Source: Nocardioides sp. GY 10127
GTDB lineage: Bacteria; Actinomycetota; Actinomycetes; Propionibacteriales; Nocardioidaceae
Assembly: GCF_004919085.1 (NCBI RefSeq)
Contig: NZ_STGL01000003.1
Location: 558,001 to 622,000, forward strand
Length of the DNA stretch: 64,000 bases
Direction of reading: 5' to 3'
Of this stretch, positions 1-8,209 are shown in pieces. Under the pieces are notes generated by a model. That model did no database searches. It had not been told where the DNA came from and saw only the letters and a program-made list of their open reading frames with translations. Position numbers and translations under genes: made by a program. Numbering within the stretch: position 1 is the stretch's first letter; each line of letters opens with the position of its first letter.

Positions 1-1366
1 CGGCGACCTTGACGGCCACGGCCTTCTTCGAGGCGGCGCCGGCCTTGACCTTCTTGGGCGCGGTCACGGTGGTGACGGAGCGGTCCTGGACCAGCAGCGA
101 GACGGAGTCGCTGGAGGCGGTGAACGCGTCGGCGTCGGTCGGGACGAACGAGGCGGTGACGGTCTGCTGACCGCCCTTGACGCCGGTCAGGGTCGCGGTG
201 GCGACGCCGTCCACGACGTCGGCGGTCACCGAGGTGCTGCCCGCACCGAAGACGACGGTGCCGGCCGGGTCGGCGTCGGTGGCGGTGACGTCGGCGGTCA
301 CCTTCACCTTGCGGGCCGCCGGGTTGGTGGCGGTGAGCGCGGTGGCCGTCTCCACGGTGCTCGCGCTGGTGTTCGCGGTGAAGTTGGACGTGGCGGCCTG
401 GGTGGCCTCGCCGCAGACGCCGTCGTCGGTGGTGCGGGCGAGCTGCTCGAAGCCGGCGGCCTCGATCAGGGCGGTGGCGTCGTCGGAGCAGAGGAAGCCG
501 TCCTCGCCGAAGACGGCCTGGATGTCCTCGTCGGCCAGGCCGGAGGCGCGGACGACGTTGTACATGGCGCGCTGGGCCAGGAAGCCGTTCTCCAGGGAGA
601 TGACGTCGCCGACCAGCTTGGCGCGACCGGTGGAGAACGGGGCGATCGCGTCGGCGTCGTCCTCGATGTCCGTGGGGTCGTGCTCCTGGGTCTCGGTGAC
701 CGTGCCGGCCAGCGTGACGTCGACGCCGCCGTTGGCGGCCTTGAGCTGGGCGAGGAAGAAGGAGCGCGTGCCGGAGCCCGACTGCGGGATCAGCGGGACG
801 ATGGTGCCGGCGGTGCCGCCGAGCTCGGACCAGTCGGTGTAGGTGCCGTCGTAGATCCCGACGATCTGCTCCGCGGTCAGCGAGGCGGGCGCGTGGGTGG
901 CCACGTTGCCCGACACGGCCATCTGCAGGCCGTCGACGGCGAAGGGGAAGGCGTAGAGCGAGGCGTTGACCTCGGTGGTCGACAGCGCCGAGGAGGAGCG
1001 GGCGAAGTCGATGTCGGCGTTGTCGGTGGCGCCGTAGAGCAGGGCCTTGCCCGCACCGGAGCCGTTGGGGCGGTCGATGTCGCCGGAGGGCAGGGTGATC
1101 GTCCCGCCGTTGTCGGCCTGGAAGGACGCGATCCGGCCGGTGGTGAGGCCCGCGTTGTAGCCGGCGACGTCGCCGTAGCCCTCGGCGGCGTAGTGCATCG
1201 CGATCTGGGTGGTGTCCGAGCCGACGCCGATGAGGTCGGAGGACTCCGGGGTGAAGGACGGGTCGTAGTCGCCCGTGGCCGCCAGGGCCGGGGTGGCGAC
1301 GAGCGCGAGGCTCGCACCGAGGACGGTGGCGACGAGGCCGCCGCGGAGGGTCTTGCTCACCAGCAT
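1..1366 (-). CDS. PstS-like binding protein with Ig-like domain (3' end cut off by window)
   Basis: About 455 codons are visible and no stop is reached before base 1, so the C-terminus is missing. Residues 1-30 form a signal peptide ending TPALA. The next ~300 residues resemble PstS-type binding proteins, with an early GVGSDTTQ loop and an IPQSGSGTR segment near residue 194 like the phosphate-binding loop of that family. From about residue 315 a Thr/Val/Ala-rich stretch looks like a bacterial Ig-like domain, and a Lys-rich APKKVKAG segment at the edge suggests a second one. It lies in the same orientation as the pst operon but behind a 151-base gap. The ligand is inferred from fold and context and could be something other than phosphate. 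Confidence 0.75.
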   Translation of the reverse strand, partial: MLVSKTLRGGLVATVLGASLALVATPALAATGDYDPSFTPESSDLIGVGSDTTQIAMHYAAEGYGDVAGYNAGLTTGRIASFQADNGGTITLPSGDIDRPNGSGAGKALLYGATDNADIDFARSSSALSTTEVNASLYAFPFAVDGLQMAVSGNVATHAPASLTAEQIVGIYDGTYTDWSELGGTAGTIVPLIPQSGSGTRSFFLAQLKAANGGVDVTLAGTVTETQEHDPTDIEDDADAIAPFSTGRAKLVGDVISLENGFLAQRAMYNVVRASGLADEDIQAVFGEDGFLCSDDATALIEAAGFEQLARTTDDGVCGEATQAATSNFTANTSASTVETATALTATNPAARKVKVTADVTATDADPAGTVVFGAGSTSVTADVVDGVATATLTGVKGGQQTVTASFVPTDADAFTASSDSVSLLVQDRSVTTVTAPKKVKAGAASKKAVAVKVA

Positions 1367-1442
1367 GGTCGTGTTCTCTCTCTGAGTGATCCCTGCGTCG
1401 TCCACCGGAGGAGTCGCGGCAGACGAAGGACGGGGAAGAGTG

Positions 1443-1462
1443 TGACCTGAAAATCCAGGTCA
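1443..1462. promoter_or_regulatory. Perfect inverted repeat upstream of the PstS/Ig-like gene
   Basis: TGACCTG and CAGGTCA flank AAAATC in an unusually AT-rich 150-base gap. On the minus strand a TAGATT hexamer lies just upstream, so the palindrome could sit at or after the transcription start of the gene beginning at 1366. It may be an operator; a weak hairpin is the alternative. Confidence 0.4.
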
Positions 1463-1517
1463 AATCTAGTAAAACGAACTGATTTTCGGATACGTTGGAG
1501 GGTTGTTCACCCACGCG

Positions 1518-2546
1518 TCAAATGACGTTGGGCAGCAACCTGACGACGACGTCGGTGGTGACCCAGGCCAACGCCAGGACGACCGGGGAGGCGACGGTCC
1601 ACACCAGGGCCGCGGACCACCGCTGACGTGCGGCGATGAGGAGGAGCGCGAGCCCCACAAGCCCCGCGAGGCAGGCGGTGAGGAGCGGCAGGACGACGTC
1701 CGCCTCGGTGCCCATCAGCTGCTCGCTGTCGGGCAGCGCGGACGGCAGCCCGGCCGGCGCCGCGAAGGCGTTCTTGGCCTCGGCGTCGACGTAGACCGCG
1801 TCCCCGGGGCTCAGCGCGCCCAGCCGCCCGTCGGTGGTGGCCGTCGCCAGGACGACCCGGGCGGTGCCCGCCGTGCGCGCCGCCGGCAGCGGGTCACCCG
1901 TGCCGCGGACGTCCAGGACGGTGAAGGTCTTCGTGCCCTGCGCGACCACGACCTGGAAGGTGTCCCCCGGCCGCAGCTGCGCCAGCGCGGCGAACGGCCG
2001 GCCGTAGGTCGAGCTGCGGCCCATGATCACCGAGGTGCCCTCCTGCCCGGGGAGCACCGTGTTCCGCTGGTGGCCGGGCCCGGCGAGCATGTCGCCCGAG
2101 GCGGTCCCCTCGACGACGACCTCCTCGATCCCCAGGCTCGGGATGCGCAGGAGCGCCACGGGCTCCCCCGGATCCGTCACCGGGCCCACCGGCGCGGTGG
2201 CCGAGGCGACCTCGGTGCGGAACTGCTGGTAGAGCAGCGCCTGGTCGCGGTCGTGCCGCAGGGCGCTCAGGCCCAGGAGCTGCACGACCAGCCAGAGGCA
2301 GACCAGGCCGATCATCGTCAGCGAGGCCGAGAGGGCCGCCGCGGTGCCGGTCACCGGCGGACGCGGGGGCCGGGAGGCGCGCCGGGCGCGCACGTCCCCC
2401 ACCCTCTGCAGCAGCCCGGCCGACAGGCCCTTCCACCAGGACGGCTGGAGCGGCCGCGACCACCAGGGCCGGCGCACGCGCCGTCCCTGGCCCGCGGGGG
2501 CGGGTGCCGGTGCGTCGTCGGGACGCACGTCGGTGTCCACTGCCAT
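1518..2546 (-). CDS. Sortase-like membrane protein lacking catalytic residues
   Basis: 342 residues. A Trp/Arg-rich cytosolic N-terminus is followed by a membrane segment (LSASLTMIGLVCLWLVVQLL), a sortase-type beta domain (LLRIPSLGIEE, GPGHQRNTVLPGQ, STYGRPFAAL, LRPGD) and two C-terminal membrane segments. Active sortases have AGH at the catalytic histidine and TLxTC at the catalytic cysteine. Here those places read MGRSS and LATAT, and the only cysteines lie in membrane segments. The start ATG lies one base after the TGA of the upstream gene, so the two are probably co-translated. The likely role is a scaffold or chaperone for the surface proteins of the operon rather than transpeptidation. 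The fold call is fairly firm and the role is inference. Confidence 0.75.
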   Translation of the reverse strand: MAVDTDVRPDDAPAPAPAGQGRRVRRPWWSRPLQPSWWKGLSAGLLQRVGDVRARRASRPPRPPVTGTAAALSASLTMIGLVCLWLVVQLLGLSALRHDRDQALLYQQFRTEVASATAPVGPVTDPGEPVALLRIPSLGIEEVVVEGTASGDMLAGPGHQRNTVLPGQEGTSVIMGRSSTYGRPFAALAQLRPGDTFQVVVAQGTKTFTVLDVRGTGDPLPAARTAGTARVVLATATTDGRLGALSPGDAVYVDAEAKNAFAAPAGLPSALPDSEQLMGTEADVVLPLLTACLAGLVGLALLLIAARQRWSAALVWTVASPVVLALAWVTTDVVVRLLPNVI

Positions 2547-2547
2547 C

Positions 2548-5217
2548 TCAGGACCTCCCCCGGGCGCCGAGCACCCGCACGAGACCGGCGCCGAGCGTGC
2601 TCGCCGCGCCGAGGACGAGGGCGAGCGGCAGGACCATCCCGCCCGAGCCGGACGAGATCGCGGCGGTGGCACCCAGCGACGTCCCGTCCGCGACGACCGC
2701 GTCGCTGGAGGCGGCGTCGGTCGGCACGTCCGCCGAGGCGTCGGCGGACGGCACCTCGTCGACCGTGTAGTCGCCCGTCCCCGCCGACCCCGAGCCGGTG
2801 TGCGAGGTGGTGGTCGTGCCGGACGAGGCCGTCGACGTGGGAGTGTCGGACGCGTCGTCGTCCGTCTCGTCGAGCGGGGCCTGGGCCGCCACCTCCGCCG
2901 CGACGCGGCGCGCGCTGCGGTAGAGCTTGGCGGTGGGGCCGGTGGGCTCGATCGGGAGGTAGCCGGCGGGCAGCTCGCCGTTGCCGCTGCCGGAGACCTG
3001 GCCCTCGGTCACCGACACCCGCATGAACTGCGAGACGTTGCGGGCCCAGGCCTTCTTCAGGTTCCGCATCCGGGCGGCGGTGTAGACGATCATCGTGCCG
3101 GGGTAGGCGGTCCGGCTCGTGCGGACGTCCGCCTGGTCGAGCACGAACGGCTTGGCGTCCTCGGTCTGGGTCGCCAGCTCCACGGCCGCCGCCAGCGAGG
3201 CGTCGGTCGGGGCCACGTAGTGGTCGTCGGTGGTCTCCAGCGCGGCCGTGCGCAGGCCGTAGCGCTCCGCGTCACCCAGGCTGACCAGCCCGAGCATGAA
3301 CCGCGCCCCGACCGACTGACGCGCGATGCGACCGGTCTTGTAGAGCTCGGTGTCCGGGTCGTAGTCACACTTCGTCTGGACGTTCGGCCAGGCGCTGAGC
3401 AGCGCGTCGCTGATCTTGCGCAGCGTCGTGACCGGGGCCGCGATCTGGTTGAAGTAGACGCCCGGGTTGGCCGTGCGGCACGCGTCCGAGGTCGTCGGCA
3501 CGTAGTCGTCGAGCAGCGGGGTCTCGTCGAACGGGAGGTCGAGGCCCTCGTAGTTCGGGTTCACGACCATGCCCCACGGGTCGGCGTCGCCGTCGATGAA
3601 GTCCATGGCCTCGGGGTCCTGGGAGATCCAGTCCGTGAGCTGGCTGATGACGTCGGAGGAGATCGACAGGCTGAGCAGCGTGGCGCCCACCTCCTGGCTC
3701 GTCTGCGACAGCCCGGGGTTGAGCGCGATGAACTCGGGGTCCTGCATGATCGAGAGCGGGTTGTCGCCCATGCCCTCGTGGCCGCGCCCCAGGTCGGAGC
3801 CCAGGTAGGACTGCGTGAGCAGCTTCGCCACCAGGCGCGCGTTGAGCTTGAGGTGGGTGTACTCGCCGGCGTTGTCCGGCTTGTCGATGATGTAGCCGAT
3901 CGCGAAGCCGGTCACCGCGGTCGGTGCGTAGCCGACGGGGTCGTCGGTCGTCTCCTCCCGCTGGGAGGCCACCTCCGCGGCGGCGCCCTCACCACTCTCC
4001 ATGAGGTTCCAGCCCGCCACGTCCGACATCTGGTTCAGCTGGAACTTGAACCGGTCGTCGGAGAGGCAGTAGGCCGGCGCCCACTGGAGGGCGGCCTGGG
4101 CGAGGAGCTCGCTGCCGTAGAAGCCGGTGGCCGAGCGGGTGTCGAGGATGTCGCAGGTGTCGGAGGGCAGGGCGAAGGTGATCGGGATGGTGAACCGGCC
4201 CCGCCAGTTCGACTCCGACCACCACAGGGACGGCGAGACCGCCTGGTCGACGCCGTCGGCGGTGTAGTTGGAGCTGCCCGCGATGAACCGGCCGGTCTTG
4301 CGGCAGGCCGTGTCCGTGCTCGTGGCCGGCACCGACGGCGCTGCGCAGGACAGGCCGACGATCGGGACGACCACGATGGAGCAGGCGGTCTCGTCGTTGC
4401 AGCCCAGGGACTCGTTCTCGGTGTCCGAGCGGACCTCGAACTGCACCTCGCCCGTGCCGTCGGTCTCGGTGAACGCGGCCAGCTCGGCCGCCGGGTAGGC
4501 GGCGTCGACGGCGGCCTCCGGCGGCATGGTGCTCGAGGAGCAGGCGTCGTACTGCGTCCCGTCGGCGGCGAGGAACGGCGTGATGTGCGAGGAGTAGATG
4601 CCCAGGTCCAGCGACGGGCAGGTCGCCGCGTCCGGCAGGGGGTCGGCGCCGGAGACACGCTCGGTGTCGGCCTCGTCCGCGTAGAGGTCCTTGCGCCACG
4701 TGGACTCGCTGTTGGAGCGGGCCAGCTGGGAGCGCTGCGACCACGAGTTGGTCCAGCACGTGTCGGGCGAGAGCTGCTCCTCGTCGCCGGTCGGGTCCTC
4801 GACCCCGCGGCACTGGAGGATGACGACCGGGTACTCCTGGGCCAGACCGTTCTCGCCGTAGGGGTCGGAGGCGCGGGCGGCGGAGGGGTGCGCCCCGCTC
4901 CAGCTGATCGTGATCCGCTGACGTCCGCGCAGGTTCTCGGTCTGGTCGGCCGAGACCGTGACGTCGTAGGAGCCGACCACGTCCTCGGCGCCGGAGGCGT
5001 CGACGAACGTGCGCGTGAGCGTCTGCGTCTGCGTCCAGGCCGAGTCGTCGGCGGAGCCGACCTGCTGGCGCGTGGCGACGCCCGAGCCCGCGGTGGCGGT
5101 GGTCGGGTCGGCCGCGGCGGCCGGCAGCCAGCCGGGCACCGCCGCGAGGGTGACGAGGCCGGCCGAGGCGAGCCCCGCGAGGGCGGCCAGGACGCGGCCG
5201 CGCAGCTGCGGCCTCAT
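2548..5217 (-). CDS. Large exported PstS-related surface protein
   Basis: 889 residues with a signal peptide (ALAGLASAGLVTLAAVPGWL then PAAAADP). A Ser/Thr/Asp-rich stalk precedes a C-terminal membrane segment and a GARGRS tail, so the protein should be displayed on the cell surface. Near residue 730 the segments RTAYPGTMIVYTAARM and LPAGYLPIEP resemble the end of PstS proteins (YPIxxYTY, LGYxPLP). The central part contains a GYIIDKPDNAGEYTHLKLNA segment and many cysteines but matches nothing I recognise. Its ATG overlaps the pstS stop (ATGA) and its stop is one base before the sortase-like start, so it belongs to the operon. A substrate-binding or periplasmic scaffold function is inferred. 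Confidence 0.8.
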   Translation of the reverse strand: MRPQLRGRVLAALAGLASAGLVTLAAVPGWLPAAAADPTTATAGSGVATRQQVGSADDSAWTQTQTLTRTFVDASGAEDVVGSYDVTVSADQTENLRGRQRITISWSGAHPSAARASDPYGENGLAQEYPVVILQCRGVEDPTGDEEQLSPDTCWTNSWSQRSQLARSNSESTWRKDLYADEADTERVSGADPLPDAATCPSLDLGIYSSHITPFLAADGTQYDACSSSTMPPEAAVDAAYPAAELAAFTETDGTGEVQFEVRSDTENESLGCNDETACSIVVVPIVGLSCAAPSVPATSTDTACRKTGRFIAGSSNYTADGVDQAVSPSLWWSESNWRGRFTIPITFALPSDTCDILDTRSATGFYGSELLAQAALQWAPAYCLSDDRFKFQLNQMSDVAGWNLMESGEGAAAEVASQREETTDDPVGYAPTAVTGFAIGYIIDKPDNAGEYTHLKLNARLVAKLLTQSYLGSDLGRGHEGMGDNPLSIMQDPEFIALNPGLSQTSQEVGATLLSLSISSDVISQLTDWISQDPEAMDFIDGDADPWGMVVNPNYEGLDLPFDETPLLDDYVPTTSDACRTANPGVYFNQIAAPVTTLRKISDALLSAWPNVQTKCDYDPDTELYKTGRIARQSVGARFMLGLVSLGDAERYGLRTAALETTDDHYVAPTDASLAAAVELATQTEDAKPFVLDQADVRTSRTAYPGTMIVYTAARMRNLKKAWARNVSQFMRVSVTEGQVSGSGNGELPAGYLPIEPTGPTAKLYRSARRVAAEVAAQAPLDETDDDASDTPTSTASSGTTTTSHTGSGSAGTGDYTVDEVPSADASADVPTDAASSDAVVADGTSLGATAAISSGSGGMVLPLALVLGAASTLGAGLVRVLGARGRS

Positions 5218-6905
5218 CGGAGCCCGCCCGTCCCACGGCCACGACCATCGAGGAAGGCGACGTAGAGGCCGGGCGCCACGACGAGCAGCGCCAGCATGAG
5301 CCCGGCGAGCCAGGCGAACGCGCGGCTGTCGCCGGAGCGCTGCGCCGCCAGCACGGTGCTCGGGTCGGCCACCACGTCACCACCCGTCGCGGTGGTCGAG
5401 GTGCCCACGACCTCGCCGGTCACGGGGTCGACCTCCGTGCTCGTGGCACCGGTGGTCGTCGCCCCCGTCCCGGTGCCTGATCCGGACGACGTGCCGGACG
5501 TCGTCCCCGATCCCGAGCCGGAGCCGGAGCCCGAGCCCGAGCCGGAGCCCGAGCCCTTGGTGGACGTGGTGCTCGTCGTGCCGCTGCTGGAGTCGTCCGT
5601 GGAGGGCGTGTTCGTGCCGGTCCCGGTGTCGCAGGGCCCCTGGCCCTCCTTGTCGCAGGAGGCCGGCATCGGCGCCTTCTCGGCCAGCACGTTCCTGGAC
5701 AGGTTCGTGCCGTCGAAGGTCGGGTTGTCGCAGCTCGTGACGTCACGGTCCGTCAGGTCCACCGCGCTGTCGGCGGTCTTGAGCTTCGCGATCTGGTCGA
5801 AGCCCGCCTGGACGAGGTTGAGCGGCAGGGGCGAGTAGCCGTACGCCCCCGCCTTCGACTGGCCCGAGCACAGGCCGTAGTAGAGGAAGTCGGCGAGCGT
5901 CTGCCGCTTCGCCGTGGTCATCCGGGTGTCGTCCGCGCCGGTGGGGATGATCATGTAGGAGTACGACGAGATCGGGTACGCGCGCGGGTCGGAGTTCGTG
6001 TAGACGCCGTCGAGGATCTGGGTCAGGTACTTCGACGGGTCGTTCTTGTCCGTGGTGTTGATCTTCGCCTTCGTCAGCGCGACCGCGACGTTGTACTGGG
6101 TGGGCTCGACGTAGTAGCCGCCCTTGTTGAGCACCTTCACGACCGGGTAGCCCTTGTTGACCGGGTAGGCGTACTCGACGTAGCCGATGGTGCCGTTGCC
6201 GTAGGAGCTCGAGATGAAGTTCATGACCTGGTCGGAGCTCGACTGGCCGACCATCCGGCTCCCCGACTCCTTCGGGTAGTAGGACGTGAGGCCCGAGGAG
6301 CCGAAGTACGGCCGCCAGATCGACGGGTACTGGTTGTCCATCCACGCCGTGAACTGGGCGGTCGTGCCCGAGCCGTCGGAGCGGACGACCGGCGTGATGG
6401 CCAGGTCGGGGAACGTGCGGCCGTTGTTGTCCTTCGAGATGGCCGGGTCGTCCCAGTTGGTGATCTGGTTGGTGAAGATCTTCGCGATCGTCTGCCCGGA
6501 CAGACGCAGGTTCTTGACCTGCTGACCGCCCACCGTGAGCTGGTAGGTGAAGGCGGTACCGCCCGCCACGATCGGCAGGTAGGCGAAGTCGCGGCCGTTG
6601 GAGGTGTCGGCGTTGCCCTGCTCGTCGACGCCCTGGAACGGGATCTCGGAGATGGCGAAGTCGTTGGTGGAGTTGGAGAAGTCCTTGCGGCCCTTGGTGG
6701 AGCCGCCGCCGGTGTAGACGACCTTCATGCCGTTGGAGTCCACGTCGGCGATCCACTGCTGGACGATGAGCTCGGACCAGGTCGAGCCCGTGCCCTCGAT
6801 CTGCGCGTAGGCCGCGTGGGCGGTGCCCGGGACGGCGGCCACGCACGCGATCGCCAGGGCGATCGCCGTCGCGGCACGCGCGAGGACGGACAGGAAGCGG
6901 TTCAC
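5214..6905 (-). CDS. pstS: Phosphate ABC transporter substrate-binding protein PstS, membrane-anchored
   Basis: 563 residues. The signal peptide ends AHA. PstS hallmarks follow in order: GTGSTWSE, GGGSTKGRKDF, the phosphate-loop RSDGSGTTAQF, YPISSYSYMIIP and YGYSPLPLN. After the ~390-residue binding domain comes a low-complexity Ser-Gly-Thr linker with eight or so consecutive GS pairs, then a membrane helix (FAWLAGLMLALLVVAPGLYVAFL) and a basic tail. Typical PstS proteins are lipoproteins of 330-380 residues, so a C-terminal membrane tether replacing the lipid anchor is unusual. The GTG start overlaps the pstA stop (GTGA) and the stop overlaps the next ATG. Confidence 0.92.
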   Translation of the reverse strand: MNRFLSVLARAATAIALAIACVAAVPGTAHAAYAQIEGTGSTWSELIVQQWIADVDSNGMKVVYTGGGSTKGRKDFSNSTNDFAISEIPFQGVDEQGNADTSNGRDFAYLPIVAGGTAFTYQLTVGGQQVKNLRLSGQTIAKIFTNQITNWDDPAISKDNNGRTFPDLAITPVVRSDGSGTTAQFTAWMDNQYPSIWRPYFGSSGLTSYYPKESGSRMVGQSSSDQVMNFISSSYGNGTIGYVEYAYPVNKGYPVVKVLNKGGYYVEPTQYNVAVALTKAKINTTDKNDPSKYLTQILDGVYTNSDPRAYPISSYSYMIIPTGADDTRMTTAKRQTLADFLYYGLCSGQSKAGAYGYSPLPLNLVQAGFDQIAKLKTADSAVDLTDRDVTSCDNPTFDGTNLSRNVLAEKAPMPASCDKEGQGPCDTGTGTNTPSTDDSSSGTTSTTSTKGSGSGSGSGSGSGSGSGTTSGTSSGSGTGTGATTTGATSTEVDPVTGEVVGTSTTATGGDVVADPSTVLAAQRSGDSRAFAWLAGLMLALLVVAPGLYVAFLDGRGRGTGGLR

Positions 6906-8209
6906 CGGGTCTCCTCGGACGGGGTGTCGGGGTGGGTGGTGCCAGGGGTGGAGGCGGGGGTCGTGCCAGGGGTGGTGTCAGGGGTGGCCGCCGTCCTCCG
7001 CCGGGGGCGCACGAGCCCGCGGACGCGGGCGGCGACCGACGTCCCCTTGCGGGGGCGTGCGGCGACGCGGGCGACGACGAAGAGCGCCAGCACGAGCAGC
7101 AGCAGAACCGTCGCGGCGCCGTAGGCGCGGAGGACGGCGTTGGGCTCGCCGGAGAGCACGAGCTTGAAGATGAACAGCGGCAGCGAGTTCATCGTGTTCT
7201 GGGTGGGGTGGACGTTGAGGTAGTCCGAGGCGCCGGAGGTGAGCAGCACGGGGCTGGTCTCGCCGACGCCGCGCGCGACGCCGAGGATCACGGCGGTGGC
7301 CAGGCCGGGTCGGGCGGTCGGCAGGACGACGTGCCAGACCGTCTTCCAGCGCGAGGCCCCCAGCGCCAGGCTGGCCTCGCGGAGGTTGCCGGGGACGACG
7401 CGGAGGACGACGTCGGCGGCCCGCGCGATGATCGGCAGCATCATCACCGAGATCGCGAGACCGGCTGCGAGGCCCGACTGCGGCATCCCCAGCGTGAGAA
7501 TCCAGACGGTGTAGACGAACAGGCCGGCGACGATCGAGGGCAGGGCGGTCATGGCCTCGACGACGGTGCGCACCAGCCGGGCGAAGCGTCCGCCCACCTC
7601 CGTCATGAAGACGGCGGTGCCGATGCCGAGGGGCAGGGTGACCACCAGCGCGATGCTGAGCTCGATGAGCGAGCCGACGATGGCGTGCAGGATGCCGCCC
7701 TGGTCGAGCTCCGAGGCCCAGCCGACGCCGGACATGTCCTGGGTGAAGAAGTTGAGGTGCAGCAGGGGCCGCCAGCCCTGGAGAAGGATGAAGCCGAGCG
7801 TGCTGACCAGCGCCAGGCCGACGACGAGCGCGCCACCCGTGACGGTCGCCTCGACCACCCGGTTCTTCACCTCGATCCACCCGCCGTCCGTCGCGGCGAG
7901 CACGGCCGTGGTGAGCAGGCCGAAGCAGAAGAACGTGATCAGGAACCACGGCACCCCCGGGAGCGGGAGCACCTGCTGGGTGAGCAGGTAGGCCAGGCCG
8001 GCGGCCGCGACCCAGGCGCCGTAGCGGCGGAAGAGCTCGTCCGCCGTGGGGCGGCCGAGCGTCGCCAGCGGGGTCGCCGGCGGGGCGTCGGGGTCCGCCT
8101 GCGGCAGGTGGGTGCCGGGCTGGTGGGTGCCGGCCTGGTGGGCCGCGGGCTGGTGCGCGGTGGCCGCGTCGGCCTCGGACGCGCGCGGCGGGGCGGGCAG
8201 CGTGGTCAT
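6902..8209 (-). CDS. pstA: Phosphate ABC transporter permease PstA, N-terminally extended
   Basis: 435 residues, against about 300 for a typical PstA. The permease core has the EAA-type loop LREASLALGASRWKTVWHVVLP followed by TSPVLLTSGA. The N-terminal extension holds a His-Gln-Pro-Gly-rich repeat stretch (HQPAAHQAGTHQPGTH) and two additional hydrophobic segments. The C-terminal tail repeats TPGTT units. The ATG overlaps the pstC stop by one base and the stop overlaps the pstS start. PstA pairs with PstC to form the transmembrane channel for phosphate. The matching ATPase PstB is not encoded nearby. Confidence 0.92.
   Translation of the reverse strand: MTTLPAPPRASEADAATAHQPAAHQAGTHQPGTHLPQADPDAPPATPLATLGRPTADELFRRYGAWVAAAGLAYLLTQQVLPLPGVPWFLITFFCFGLLTTAVLAATDGGWIEVKNRVVEATVTGGALVVGLALVSTLGFILLQGWRPLLHLNFFTQDMSGVGWASELDQGGILHAIVGSLIELSIALVVTLPLGIGTAVFMTEVGGRFARLVRTVVEAMTALPSIVAGLFVYTVWILTLGMPQSGLAAGLAISVMMLPIIARAADVVLRVVPGNLREASLALGASRWKTVWHVVLPTARPGLATAVILGVARGVGETSPVLLTSGASDYLNVHPTQNTMNSLPLFIFKLVLSGEPNAVLRAYGAATVLLLLVLALFVVARVAARPRKGTSVAARVRGLVRPRRRTAATPDTTPGTTPASTPGTTHPDTPSEETR

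Noticed and set aside
1504..1514. Single GTTCACC unit as a PHO box near the sortase-like gene
   Set aside because: There is only one unit, with no 11-base direct repeat, and it lies downstream of the operon it would have to control.
1518..2546. Active class E/F sortase
   Set aside because: The catalytic His and Cys positions are replaced and no alternative cysteine lies outside the membrane helices.
2344..5265. A continuous 973-codon plus-strand frame across the pst region
   Set aside because: It is antisense to two genes with clear signal peptides and PstS motifs. Its translation is Arg/Gly/Val-rich low complexity, typical of a shadow frame in high-GC DNA.
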